Shown: positions 37,859 through 46,319 of the stretch, one piece after another
How positions within the stretch are numbered: the first letter of the stretch is position 1
Layout: each line of letters opens with the position of its first letter
Assembly (NCBI RefSeq): GCF_014904795.1
Contig: NZ_JACZFS010000020.1
Span: forward strand, 1-64,000
Source of the DNA: Nisaea nitritireducens
Lineage (GTDB): Bacteria; Pseudomonadota; Alphaproteobacteria; Thalassobaculales; Thalassobaculaceae
DNA: 64,000 nucleotides
Reading direction: 5' to 3'
Program-made: the position numbers and the translations under genes
The notes under the pieces: model-generated
What the model saw: only the letters and a program-made list of their open reading frames with translations
What the model was told of the DNA's origin: nothing
The model's database searches: none

Positions 37859-38712
37859 GCATGGAAAACAAGGACAGCGGAGCCTACTTCGCCATCGAGG
37901 GCGGCCTGCCGGGCCAGCGCGAATTGATGACAGGCCGGGCGGTCTTCACCGACGCCTATGCGGTGATCCCGAAAGGCGTGATGACCGATATCGTCGCCAG
38001 CCTGTTTCCGTTCTGGGAGAAGACCCGGGGCTGGATCATCGCCCGGCCGCTCTCCGGTTTCAGCGAGACCTTCTCCCATTATGTGATGGAAGTCGGCCCC
38101 GGTGGCGGCTCGGACAAGCCGGAACCGGAAGCAGGCGCGGAAGGCGCGCTGTTCGTTGTCTCAGGCTCGATCACGGTCAGTATCGATGGGGCAGAACATG
38201 TTTTGGAGCCGGGCGGTTTCGGTTTTCTGCCGCCGACATCGGGCTGGACCCTGCGCAACCGGGGAAGCGAGACGGCGAAGTTTCATTGGATCCGCAAGAT
38301 GTACGAGGCTGTGGAAGGGCTCGACGCACCCGAGCCGCTGTTCGCGAATGACCGGGACATCACGCCGAACGCCATGCCAGATACCGAAGGCCGCTGGGCG
38401 ACATCGCGTTTCGTCGACCCGGAAGACCTGCGGCATGACATGCATATCACAGTCGTCACTTTCCAGCCGGGCGGCACCATTCCGTTCGAGGAAACCCACG
38501 TCATGGAGCACGGCCTCTACGTGCTGCAAGGCAAGGGCGTCTACAAGCTGAACCAGGACTGGGTGGAGGTCGAGGCGGGCGACTATATGTGGCTGCGTGC
38601 CTTCTGCCCGCAGGCCTGCTACGCGGCCGGGCCGGAGCCGTTCCGCTATCTGCTCTACAAAGACATGCACCGGCATCCGAAGCTGACCGGCGTCGGCGGG
38701 TTCGGTCGATGA
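37855..38712 (+). CDS. allE: (S)-ureidoglycine aminohydrolase (bicupin)
   Basis: This 285 aa protein has two cupin domains (about 60-130 and 190-265). The second carries the likely Mn ligands in PFEETHVMEHGLYVL (glutamate and histidines) and a downstream GDYMWLRAFCPQ. It deaminates (S)-ureidoglycine to (S)-ureidoglycolate. Its presence implies that allantoate is opened by an amidohydrolase releasing ammonia, not by allantoicase. It overlaps both neighbours by ATGA. Confidence 0.92.
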   Translation: MSMENKDSGAYFAIEGGLPGQRELMTGRAVFTDAYAVIPKGVMTDIVASLFPFWEKTRGWIIARPLSGFSETFSHYVMEVGPGGGSDKPEPEAGAEGALFVVSGSITVSIDGAEHVLEPGGFGFLPPTSGWTLRNRGSETAKFHWIRKMYEAVEGLDAPEPLFANDRDITPNAMPDTEGRWATSRFVDPEDLRHDMHITVVTFQPGGTIPFEETHVMEHGLYVLQGKGVYKLNQDWVEVEAGDYMWLRAFCPQACYAAGPEPFRYLLYKDMHRHPKLTGVGGFGR

Positions 38713-39200
38713 GCCGAACTATCAAGGCGCAGCCGCTGACGGCGGAGGCTTTCGCACCGTTCGGCGCCGTGCTGGAAGCGACAGGCACGCCAGACTTCAT
38801 GATCAACGCCGGTCTCTGCGGCCGCCATCACGATCTCGCCCGTCCGGAGACAGATGCTGACGGCGCCGTAAGCCTGAGCGTCGGGCGCAGCGAGGCCGTC
38901 ACCCTGCCGCTCTCCCTTAGCATGATGGAGCGGCACCCGCATGGCAGCCAGGCTTTCGTGCCGATGGCGGGAACCCGGTTTCTGGTCATCGTTGCCGAAG
39001 ACAGGTACGGCACGCCGGGGACACCGCGCGCGTTCCTGACGAACGGCAGTCAGGGCATTCAGTACAAGATAAATTGCTGGCACGGCGTGCTGGCACCGCT
39101 GACCGGGCCGTCCGATTTCCTGATCGTGGACCGGGTCGGGCCGGGCGGTAATCTGGAAGAACATCACCTGACCACGCCGTACACCATCTCTACGGATTGA
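38709..39200 (+). CDS. allA: Ureidoglycolate lyase
   Basis: This 163 aa protein matches AllA, which splits (S)-ureidoglycolate to glyoxylate and urea. Conserved parts are EAFAPFGAVLEA, MERHPHGSQAFVPM and WHGVLAPLTGPSDFLIVDR. The ATG at 38709 overlaps the allE stop. It is the last gene of the rightward purine operon and is followed by a strong hairpin. Confidence 0.93.
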   Translation: MSRTIKAQPLTAEAFAPFGAVLEATGTPDFMINAGLCGRHHDLARPETDADGAVSLSVGRSEAVTLPLSLSMMERHPHGSQAFVPMAGTRFLVIVAEDRYGTPGTPRAFLTNGSQGIQYKINCWHGVLAPLTGPSDFLIVDRVGPGGNLEEHHLTTPYTISTD

Positions 39201-39247
39201 TCCGGCGTTACGGACTGATCCGGTTAGAGGCGGCGGTACCTGAAAAC

Positions 39248-39275
39248 AGAAATTGCCGCTGAAGCGGCAATTTCT
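39248..39275. terminator. Bidirectional terminator hairpin
   Basis: A perfect 13-bp inverted repeat (AGAAATTGCCGCT / AGCGGCAATTTCT) around a two-base centre, so the real loop takes a few closing bases. It lies between allA (stop 39200) and the convergent XRE gene (stop 39309). Runs of A and T at the stem ends would support termination in both directions. Confidence 0.8.
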
Positions 39276-39308
39276 CTACTGCGTTTGGATCTTTACCTTA
39301 AGTCAGGA

Positions 39309-39848
39309 TCAAACCCGCTCGTTGTCGTGGCCTTGATCGGCCAGCTCCGACATAGTCCGCACCAAATCGACAATGCGGGTCCGCGCATGTTCCGGCAGAT
39401 CACACCAGAGCCGGACAAGATCATTTGCCTGACGGCGCGCCAGCGGAGAATCTATCTCGACATCATGCGTGCTGACCATTGGCGGCGCCATGCCTTCGGC
39501 ACCCAGCAGACGCGCCGGAGACTGGGCAATCGTCTGCTCGTCCATCTCATCGAAGAAAAAAGAGACCGGTGTATTCAGGACCGAGGCTACATCGAACAAA
39601 CGCGACGCGCTGATCCGGTTATCCCCCCGCTCATATTTCATATATTGCTGGGAGGTAACGCCGATCTTCTGCGCAACGATGCGCTGGGTCATGCCCATTT
39701 CCTTGCGGCGGCGGCGCAGACGGGCGCCCACGAACACGTCGACCGGATTGTTCGAGGTCGTCTTGCCCCGGTCCGAGTCATCCTTTTCCGTCGCCAACGC
39801 TGTGTCTTCAGACAGATCGTCGGCCAGACGATTAGCCGCGTTCTTCAT
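39309..39848 (-). CDS. XRE-family transcriptional regulator
   Basis: This 179 aa protein has a lambda-repressor-like HTH at about 40-95 (RRKEMGMTQRIVAQKIGVTSQQYMKYERG), a polar N-terminal extension and a helical C-terminus of unknown role. Proteins of this layout are widespread in alphaproteobacteria. It is convergent with the purine operon and separated from it by a terminator, so it is probably unrelated to it. Target and signal are unknown. Confidence 0.85.
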   Translation of the reverse strand: MKNAANRLADDLSEDTALATEKDDSDRGKTTSNNPVDVFVGARLRRRRKEMGMTQRIVAQKIGVTSQQYMKYERGDNRISASRLFDVASVLNTPVSFFFDEMDEQTIAQSPARLLGAEGMAPPMVSTHDVEIDSPLARRQANDLVRLWCDLPEHARTRIVDLVRTMSELADQGHDNERV

Positions 39849-40312
39849 ATCCTCACCCCCATGCCGTGTTAACGTCCCTGAATCGAAAGTTTGTTATCCA
39901 CGCGATTGTCCAGACAGGAATCATCCCCTCCCCTCAGGCAGCATCGCGATGTCTAAAAGCGTTCTGCTGCGCCTGATTCGGCGCCGCCATGTGCGTACCG
40001 CTCTGCCGAAGCTTTGCGTCGTTGCCTTTGTTGATTTGGGCAATTGGCGTTCAGATGGGTAACCATACCATGTTGCGCCGAAACATTCAATTTTTCCGTG
40101 ATCGTCATAGGTAGATTTTTATTAATATGCGGCTTAATGCCTTCGACTTTTAAAACGGCTGTCAGAGCGGGTTTCAAGCGCCATACGCACTAAATATACC
40201 TTAAAATCATCCTATTAAGATCAACCATTCCGGGATTGATTGGATCCTGTTGCGAAAACTTGCAGATTACTAACTACGGACCGAAACTGACGGACGCCAA
40301 AAAGGAACTGCA
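39849..40312. other. Intergenic region, no gene seen
   Basis: This 464-bp gap lies between the divergent XRE regulator and the UbiH-like gene. It includes an A+T-rich part (about 40080-40260) likely to hold promoters. One minus-strand open frame (39953-40177) has no ribosome binding site and no recognisable protein features, so I do not call it. Confidence 0.4.
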
Positions 40313-41434
40313 ATGCTTGTCGATATCGCCGTTATCGGGAATGGCCCGACCGCCCGCCTCGCCACCCATGCGCTCTGCGAATGCGGGGCGGATGTGGTGA
40401 TGATCGGACCGGATGTCGACCGGTCCGCAGATCCGCGGACTACCGCCCTGATGCCATCAAGCGTCGATGCACTGGATCAGCTGGGTATCGATGTCCGCAC
40501 AAGGGCAACCCCGCTTCTGGATCTTCGGATTGAAACAACCGGACCGTTCGGTATTGTCTCGGAACTGTTCACGGCGGCGGATGCCGGCGAGGCCTTCCTG
40601 GCCCAGAATCTGTTCATCCGGGACCTGATGGCCGTCATGCCGGATGTCCGGCAACACAAAGCCACGGTCACCGGCGTCCGGACGTCGGCAGACAGCGTCC
40701 GGATTGAAACGGACGACGGCCGGGAAGTAAGAGCCCGGCTGGTGGTTGCCGCCGATGGCTTGCAGTCCCTGGCGCGGGAAGCCGCAGGCATCCGGATGCG
40801 CAAGAAACCGCTCGGCCGAAGCGCCTTTTGCGTGCCGGTCCGGCTCGAGCGCCCACACGAACGGCTTTGTATCGAACGCTATGACGATACCGGCACTCTC
40901 ACCCTGATCCCCGTCGCGGAGCACGACGCCTCCCTGATCACCATCGCCGCCCCGGACGAGATCGCCGCTCTTGCCACCCATTCGGACGAGACCATTGAAC
41001 GCAAGCTGACACGCCGTCAGGACACATTCGGCCATATCGGGTTCGCCGGTCAGAAAGCCATTTTCCCCCTGGCTCTCGGCTTTACACCGCAACCGGCACG
41101 GGAACGGGTCATCGTGATCGGTGAGAGCGCGCATATCGCGCCGCCGATCGCTGCCCAGGGCTGGAACATGTCAGTTCGGGACATCATGACCTTGAAGTCC
41201 CTCCTCGCCACCGCCACTGCCAATGGTGACGATATCGGCAGCCAGGAGGTGCTCGATGCCTATGCGCCCCGCCGTCAGCTTGACGTTGCCGGACGATTGT
41301 CCGCCATCGGCGCACTTGCAGGTGTCGCCACCCGCCCGGCCGGACCGCAGAAACTGATCCGACAGGCAGGTCTCGCCGCCATTGGCCAGTTCAGCGGTTT
41401 GAAACGCGGCCTGATGCGCGCGGGCCTCAGATAA
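40313..41434 (+). CDS. FAD-dependent monooxygenase of the UbiH/Coq6 type
   Basis: This 373 aa flavoprotein has an N-terminal FAD motif that is slightly unusual (VIGNGPTARLATHAL), the DG motif VVAADGLQSLAREAAGI near residue 150, and a second flavin motif VIVIGESAHIAPPIAAQG near 270, where the common GD is GE. The family hydroxylates aromatic rings, often in ubiquinone synthesis. The sequence is divergent enough that a dedicated ubiquinone role is uncertain. Two bases after its stop begins a small exported protein gene, so the two are co-transcribed. Confidence 0.78.
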   Translation: MLVDIAVIGNGPTARLATHALCECGADVVMIGPDVDRSADPRTTALMPSSVDALDQLGIDVRTRATPLLDLRIETTGPFGIVSELFTAADAGEAFLAQNLFIRDLMAVMPDVRQHKATVTGVRTSADSVRIETDDGREVRARLVVAADGLQSLAREAAGIRMRKKPLGRSAFCVPVRLERPHERLCIERYDDTGTLTLIPVAEHDASLITIAAPDEIAALATHSDETIERKLTRRQDTFGHIGFAGQKAIFPLALGFTPQPARERVIVIGESAHIAPPIAAQGWNMSVRDIMTLKSLLATATANGDDIGSQEVLDAYAPRRQLDVAGRLSAIGALAGVATRPAGPQKLIRQAGLAAIGQFSGLKRGLMRAGLR

Positions 41435-41436
41435 AC

Positions 41437-42081
41437 ATGCGGCCGGCTTCCGCCGCCCTCATGTCTCTCGCGCTGGCTCTGGCAAGCCCAGCCGTGGGAG
41501 CCACCATCCAGAAGACGGATCTGCCTCCGCCCCTCTCCCGCCTTACCTTCGGTATGACGGTCAGCGATGCATCCAGCGCCGTGCCGGAGGCGCACCTCCT
41601 AAAACCCGGTATTGATTTCGGCCAGCTGAAAGGCCGGCTCGTGGTACCGGAGGCAAAGGCATTCGGCTCCGATTTCCGCATCTATCTACAATTCGACCAA
41701 GCGAACCGGTTGCGGCAGATCCTGCTCGAACGACGGCACGCGGCGGCAACCAGAAGGAGTGCCGGAGAAATTCAGCGCAGCCTGATGGCTAAATTGGGAA
41801 AACCGGACGAGACATGTCTTCCCGCACTGGCGACGCCAGCAGCAGCCAGGATCACCTGAAAGGAGGAAAACTGGATACTGTCCCTGATCGGGTTCGACGA
41901 TCTCGGCCTCGGTATCCTGACCGAAGATGCCGACAGGGCAGACCCGCTTGAGGTCAAACCTCTCGGCCGTAGCCGGAAAGAGCAATTGCGCAGCCGCCAG
42001 CAGCGAAACTTGCCGCGCCGCATTCTGATCCGTATTCACGGCGCAGAAGACCGGGCGCTCAAGCCGCCAGCCTGCGATTAA
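41437..42081 (+). pseudogene. Small exported protein gene interrupted by an in-frame TGA
   Basis: The frame opens at ATG 41437 with a clear signal peptide (SLALALASPAVGA) and codes for 140 aa to a TGA at 41857. In the same frame, coding-like sequence continues for another 73 codons (starting KEENWILSLIGFDDLGLG) to TAA at 42079. The continuation has normal codon bias and protein-like composition. The simplest reading is a nonsense mutation of a TGG tryptophan codon, or a sequencing error. The shorter 140 aa product is an alternative. The family is not recognised. It starts 2 bp after the UbiH-like gene. Confidence 0.55.
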
Positions 42082-42477
42082 ACGCTAGGGAATCCCGAAC
42101 CATACGGTGCCGATGGCAGGCCTGAAGCCCGTCAGCGGCGCCGCACGCCGAGATATGCTCCCGCAAGAAAAGGTGAGCTTAACATTGTTCCAACGCCTGC
42201 CGTGCCAAGACATGCCAATAATAACGCGACGGACTCAATATCCATTCACGTACTCAAACAATATAACTGATAATTATTTATTTTTTACTACCATCAATTA
42301 GAAAAATAAAAGAAAGAGGCTCATTATTTGAATATATTGCGTATAATAAATGACATTTCAATTTCATAAATGTGACGAACATTTTATCACGCCGCCGTGT
42401 ATCGACTTGACAGGACCAGTCACGGCAGTATGTGCTCTAACCATCATCACAGCAGAAACAGCCGGAATTTCAACAGG
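42082..42477. other. A+T-rich intergenic region
   Basis: About 400 bp without a convincing gene. From about 42200 to 42370 the sequence is strikingly A+T-rich for this genome (runs such as AATTATTTATTTTTTA and AAAAATAAAAGAAAG). This could be a strong promoter/UP-element zone for the creatininase-RibD operon, a site for a nucleoid protein, or a scar of past insertion. No inverted terminal repeats or transposase remnants were seen. Confidence 0.45.
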
Positions 42478-43284
42478 ATGCCAATCAGGACGTGGGGCCA
42501 TCTGACCACTGTTGAGGTCGCAGCGCTCGATCCGGCGCGCACCGTCGCAGTGCTTCCCGTGGGTGCTATCGAGCAGCATGGCCCACACCTGCCGCTGGCA
42601 ACCGACATCCTGATCTCCGAAGGCATTCTTGCGGCCGCGGCCGAACGGGTTGCCACTGATTTAGATTTGATCCGGCTGCCTTCCCAGTCTGTCGGTCTTA
42701 GCCCGGAGCATATGAATTTCGTCGGCACGCTCACCCATGAAGCCGAGACCCTGCTCGCCTCCTGGACGGAAATCGGCATGTCCGTCTCTGCGGCCGGATT
42801 GCGCAAGCTGATCATCCTGAACAGCCATGGCGGCCAGCCCCAGATCGTCGATCTGGTGACACAGCGGCTCCGCAGCGAGGCCGGGATGCTGGCCGTGCGG
42901 GCGAACAGCTTCCGCTTCGACCTGCCGCCGGACCTGATCGCCGAGAACGAGCGGGCATTCGGCCTGCATGGCGGCCAAATCGAAACCGCTTTGATGCTGG
43001 CGCTTCACCCGGAGCTGGTGCGCCGGGACAAGATAGCGAACTTTCCGAACCAAGCGGCGGACCGCATCCGCACGGCGAAACGCCTCGGCCTTTCCGGTGC
43101 CGGCGGTTATGCTTGGAACGCGGAGGATTTGAACCCGGAAGGCGCGACCGGCAATGCCAGTCTGGCAACGGCGGAACAGGGGACAGCCCTGCTCGCCGCC
43201 TATGCGACCCAGCTTGCCGACCTGATCGCCGATGTCGCGGACTGGCCGGTCGAGGGCGGTGAGCCGTTCGGCGCGGCACCATGA
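42478..43284 (+). CDS. Creatininase-family amidohydrolase (ArfB-like candidate)
   Basis: This 268 aa metalloenzyme keeps the metal ligands of the creatininase fold: glutamate, histidine and aspartate in GAIEQHGPHLPLATDI, the histidine of LNSHGGQPQ and the glutamate of HGGQIETALML. The family includes creatininase and the archaeal-type formamide hydrolase ArfB, which deformylates a GTP-derived pyrimidine on the way to riboflavin and F420. The next gene, overlapping by 4 bp, is a RibD-type reductase, the step that follows ArfB, so an ArfB-like role fits better than creatinine breakdown. That is inference. The ATG at 42478 is the family-like start; a GTG at 42397 and an ATG at 42430 also exist. 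Confidence 0.8.
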   Translation: MPIRTWGHLTTVEVAALDPARTVAVLPVGAIEQHGPHLPLATDILISEGILAAAAERVATDLDLIRLPSQSVGLSPEHMNFVGTLTHEAETLLASWTEIGMSVSAAGLRKLIILNSHGGQPQIVDLVTQRLRSEAGMLAVRANSFRFDLPPDLIAENERAFGLHGGQIETALMLALHPELVRRDKIANFPNQAADRIRTAKRLGLSGAGGYAWNAEDLNPEGATGNASLATAEQGTALLAAYATQLADLIADVADWPVEGGEPFGAAP

Positions 43285-44033
43285 GCGGCGACTGGTCGAG
43301 CATTCTTGCGCTGCTTGGCAAGGTCAGCGGCACGAACCCGCAAGACGCGCGGTCAGATGACGATATTCCCTGGCAGCTCTACCGCGATCTCGCCCGGGAC
43401 TGTATGGAACGCCCCCTTGTCATCGCCCAGATCGGCCAGAGCCTCGATGGCAGGATCGCGACCGCCAGCGGCCATTCCCACTATATCAACGGCCCCGAAA
43501 GTCTCGACCACCTGCACCGCCTGAGGGCCATTGCCGATGCCGTGATCGTCGGCGCCAACACGGCGGTCCTGGACAATCCCCGGCTCACGACTCGGCGCGT
43601 CACCGGGCCAAACCCGGTACGTGTGGTGATCGATCCGAAAAGGCGCGTTCCGGCAGAGCACGCCCTGCTGGCGGAACCCGACGCCGAGACTTTGCTGGTG
43701 ACCGGCCTCGATATTTCCGAACTGCCGCCGCACTGCTCCGCCCTTGCTCAGGCAACCGGTGCCGAACAGGTTGCGCCGGACCGGCTTCTGGAACAGCTTC
43801 GCAGCAAGGGACTGCGCACCATCCTGATCGAAGGCGGCGGAAATACGATTTCACGTTTCCTGAGTGCGGACCTGATAGACCGGCTGCACATCGCCGTTGC
43901 CCCAATGCTGATCGGCTCCGGCCGCCCGGGTCTTGTCCTGCCGGAGATTGAAACGCTTGCGGAAGCGCGGCGTTTCGAGGCTCAAACCTACAAACTGGGG
44001 TCGGATACCCTGTTTGACTGCCGGCTCAGCTGA
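43281..44033 (+). CDS. RibD C-terminal-domain reductase (pyrimidine reductase-like)
   Basis: This 250 aa protein is a dihydrofolate-reductase-fold enzyme of the RibD_C group that reduces ribosylamino-pyrimidines. The motifs AQIGQSLDGRIAT (about 48), GANTAVLDNPRLTTR (about 95) and LIEGGGNTISRFL (about 182) are typical. It lacks the deaminase domain of normal bacterial RibD, resembling the stand-alone ArfC reductase of archaea and some actinobacteria. It overlaps the creatininase-like gene by 4 bp and its 3' end overlaps the convergent methyltransferase by 8 bp. Confidence 0.85.
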   Translation: MSGDWSSILALLGKVSGTNPQDARSDDDIPWQLYRDLARDCMERPLVIAQIGQSLDGRIATASGHSHYINGPESLDHLHRLRAIADAVIVGANTAVLDNPRLTTRRVTGPNPVRVVIDPKRRVPAEHALLAEPDAETLLVTGLDISELPPHCSALAQATGAEQVAPDRLLEQLRSKGLRTILIEGGGNTISRFLSADLIDRLHIAVAPMLIGSGRPGLVLPEIETLAEARRFEAQTYKLGSDTLFDCRLS

Positions 44034-44835
44034 GAGGCGGCGTGGCGAAATGGTCGCGATGGCCAACACGGATCTTAGCTTCCGGCTGCGCATACAAGGT
44101 TTCAGCCCAAGCCTCGAAATCACGAACCCTCTCCGGCGCCATCTCGGACGCGGCCTCAACCCAACCGCCCACCAGCTCGCGCGTGCCTGGATCACCGGGT
44201 GCGACGATCCAGTCGCTCTCCCCATCCCGCACATCATAGGCACGTGCGGCGAGACCGGCGGACAGTGCGGCTGACGCATCAGGGCCAAGCGCCGGACCGA
44301 ACCCCTTGTCCGTCCGCTGGTGCCGGTTCACAAGGTCCCTCACTTCCGCAAGCGTCTCTTGATCGGTACCGGCCTCAATCCGCCCGTCATAGGTCAGAAC
44401 GGCCAGCAGGGCCGTTCCTTCGTCTGCCAGCGCATCGAGCAAATTGTCGAGCCAGTCTTGCGAAGCCAGATCGAACAGCGCGGAGGCCGTGACAAGGTCG
44501 GCCGCCACGACCAGCTTTGCCAGATCGGCGTGTGCGAGATCCGTCACTTCGGCGACCAGCGAGTCGCCCGGCTTCAAATCGGCAGTCCGCTCCGCGCTGG
44601 CCAGCAATGCCTGATCGCTATCAACCAGCATCCAGTCCACCGGCGCCGGTAGCAGCGGTGCGAGATGGCGTTGGTTGTTCCCGTTCCCGGCCCCGAGATC
44701 GACGACCCGGAGACGTTGCCCGTCCGGTGCGCGTTTGCGGGCCCATCCGACCAGCGCATCCTCTACGCTCCGGCTCCGGGCCGGGCTGTCCCAGGCCGCG
44801 CGGGCACTGAGCCAGGCGTCAGAGAACCCGCTCAC
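44026..44835 (-). CDS. SAM-dependent methyltransferase of pterin-like cluster
   Basis: This 269 aa class I methyltransferase has motif I in RVVDLGAGNGNNQRHL (about 43-58) and motif post-I in DWMLVDSD. It starts with GTG, giving a GTGA overlap with the glycosyltransferase stop, and is the last gene of the leftward operon MDR dehydrogenase, PTPS-like, glycosyltransferase, methyltransferase. The substrate is unknown; context suggests O- or N-methylation of a small molecule made by the cluster. Confidence 0.78.
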   Translation of the reverse strand: MSGFSDAWLSARAAWDSPARSRSVEDALVGWARKRAPDGQRLRVVDLGAGNGNNQRHLAPLLPAPVDWMLVDSDQALLASAERTADLKPGDSLVAEVTDLAHADLAKLVVAADLVTASALFDLASQDWLDNLLDALADEGTALLAVLTYDGRIEAGTDQETLAEVRDLVNRHQRTDKGFGPALGPDASAALSAGLAARAYDVRDGESDWIVAPGDPGTRELVGGWVEAASEMAPERVRDFEAWAETLYAQPEAKIRVGHRDHFATPPLS

Positions 44836-45911
44836 TGCAGTATCACCCCATCCACCGCCCTCTGGAATGCCGCCTTGGCCCTCGCCCAGTCGGACAGCGT
44901 GGCCGCCGCCACGACGGACCGTCCGGCCAGTTGTACCCGCTGCTCACCATCGCCAAGCACATCGCGCAAGGCATCGGTCAATGCCCCGGCTTCACCGGCA
45001 GGCACCAGCCGTGCCGCCGCGCGCACCGCATCGGCAACCGCGCCCTCATGCGTCGTCACAACCGGCAGCCCGGCGGCGACGGCATCCGCGAGGGCCATGC
45101 CGAACCCTTCGTGATGTGTCGCCGACAGAAACAGCCCGGCAGTGCCATGCATCCCGGAGAAGGCCTCATCCGCCACCTCGCCATGCAGCGTGACCCGATC
45201 CTCCAGACCAAGCTCGACGATCAGGGAGTCCAGTTCCGCCGCATGTGCCTCGTCCCGGGCGGCTCCGACGATGTCGAGCTGCCAGTCGAGGTCGCGGCAA
45301 TTGGCCAGAGCCCGCAAGGCGATGTCATGCCCCTTGCGCCGTGTCAGCGTGCCGACCGAGAGAATGCGAAGCGGCCCATCTGCCGGGCGCTTTTCGACCG
45401 ACGACACCCAGTTGGAAATTCCGGGCTCGACCGCATGGACCGAAGACGGGTGCACACCGAAATCCGCCAGCCGCTCCGCCGTGCGGCGACTTGAAACGAC
45501 AACCCGTGCCACTTCATTCAGCACGGCTTTCTCCGCCTGGAAGAATGCCTCCTGCTCCGCCATGCTGAGGCCGGTCTCATCGGCCAGCGGATGGTGGATC
45601 ATGGCCACGATATCGAGCCGGGAGGCATGCCGGAAAACCGCTTGGCCGAGTGCCGTGAGTGCCAGACCGTCTATCACGCAACGGGTCCGGTCCGGCAGGC
45701 CCGACAGCACTGCCGCTCCGGCCGCGACATCGTAGGGAGCGGCTCTCGGAAAATCGCCGGCAAGCTCATGCACCATGCCAAGACGTCCGGCTGCCTTCAG
45801 CCCGTCAACCATGTGACGGTCATAGATGAACCCGCCGGTCAGCGTTTCCAATGGACCCGGGACGATGAAATGGACCGGCGGCTCCGTGCCCTTGAACGGG
45901 TCCGCGCTCAC
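44832..45911 (-). CDS. Glycosyltransferase family 4
   Basis: This 359 aa protein has the GT-B fold of family 4. The C-terminal nucleotide-sugar domain is clear: [18 protein letters not shown] (about 190) and the E-x7-E type motif in [20 protein letters not shown] (about 285). The GTG start overlaps the PTPS-like gene's stop. Its setting between a PTPS-like enzyme and a methyltransferase suggests glycosylation of a soluble product rather than cell-wall work. Confidence 0.85.
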   Translation of the reverse strand: MSADPFKGTEPPVHFIVPGPLETLTGGFIYDRHMVDGLKAAGRLGMVHELAGDFPRAAPYDVAAGAAVLSGLPDRTRCVIDGLALTALGQAVFRHASRLDIVAMIHHPLADETGLSMAEQEAFFQAEKAVLNEVARVVVSSRRTAERLADFGVHPSSVHAVEPGISNWVSSVEKRPADGPLRILSVGTLTRRKGHDIALRALANCRDLDWQLDIVGAARDEAHAAELDSLIVELGLEDRVTLHGEVADEAFSGMHGTAGLFLSATHHEGFGMALADAVAAGLPVVTTHEGAVADAVRAAARLVPAGEAGALTDALRDVLGDGEQRVQLAGRSVVAAATLSDWARAKAAFQRAVDGVILQ

Positions 45912-46306
45912 AGCATCCCCTCATAGGAAGCCCAGGCGATGTGGGATTCGTGCAGGGTGACCTTCATGGAGGCGAGCTCCTTCGCGCCTTCGCCAAGCTC
46001 TCCGGCCGCAATCGCGCCCGCCATCCGGTCAAAGATGTGCCGGGCCAGAAACTCGGTCGTCGTGTTCTCTCCGGCGAATTCCGGCAGATCGTCCAGATTA
46101 CGGTAGCCGAGCGGCTCCAGCACCGCTTTCAGCCGCTCCGAGGCGGCGCCGATATCGACCACCAGATTATCCGCATCCAGCTCCGCCCGGCGGAATTCCA
46201 CGTCGATCACATAGGTCGCGCCGTGCAGCCGCTGGGCCGGGCCGAAGGTTTCGGAATTGAAGCTGTGCGCGATCATGACATGGTCGCGAACGGTGAGTGC
46301 GTACAT
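45908..46306 (-). CDS. 6-pyruvoyl-tetrahydropterin synthase/QueD-like protein with altered metal site
   Basis: This 132 aa protein has the PTPS/QueD (T-fold) length and layout. The first zinc histidine is present in MIAHSFNSE, but the usual HGH pair reads LHGATY, so one zinc ligand is an alanine. The catalytic cysteine of QueD/PTPS is also not seen. The C-terminal active-site region is kept as [12 protein letters not shown], with histidine and glutamate. The ATG at 46306 follows GGAG; the upstream extension is not family-like. It probably acts on a pterin or pyrimidine intermediate, but with chemistry different from QueD. Confidence 0.82.
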   Translation of the reverse strand: MYALTVRDHVMIAHSFNSETFGPAQRLHGATYVIDVEFRRAELDADNLVVDIGAASERLKAVLEPLGYRNLDDLPEFAGENTTTEFLARHIFDRMAGAIAAGELGEGAKELASMKVTLHESHIAWASYEGML

Positions 46307-46319
46307 TGAAATACTCCGG

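Noticed and set aside
39953-40177. Small minus-strand open frame of 74 codons
   Set aside because: No ribosome binding site, no recognisable motifs and A+T-rich promoter-like DNA.
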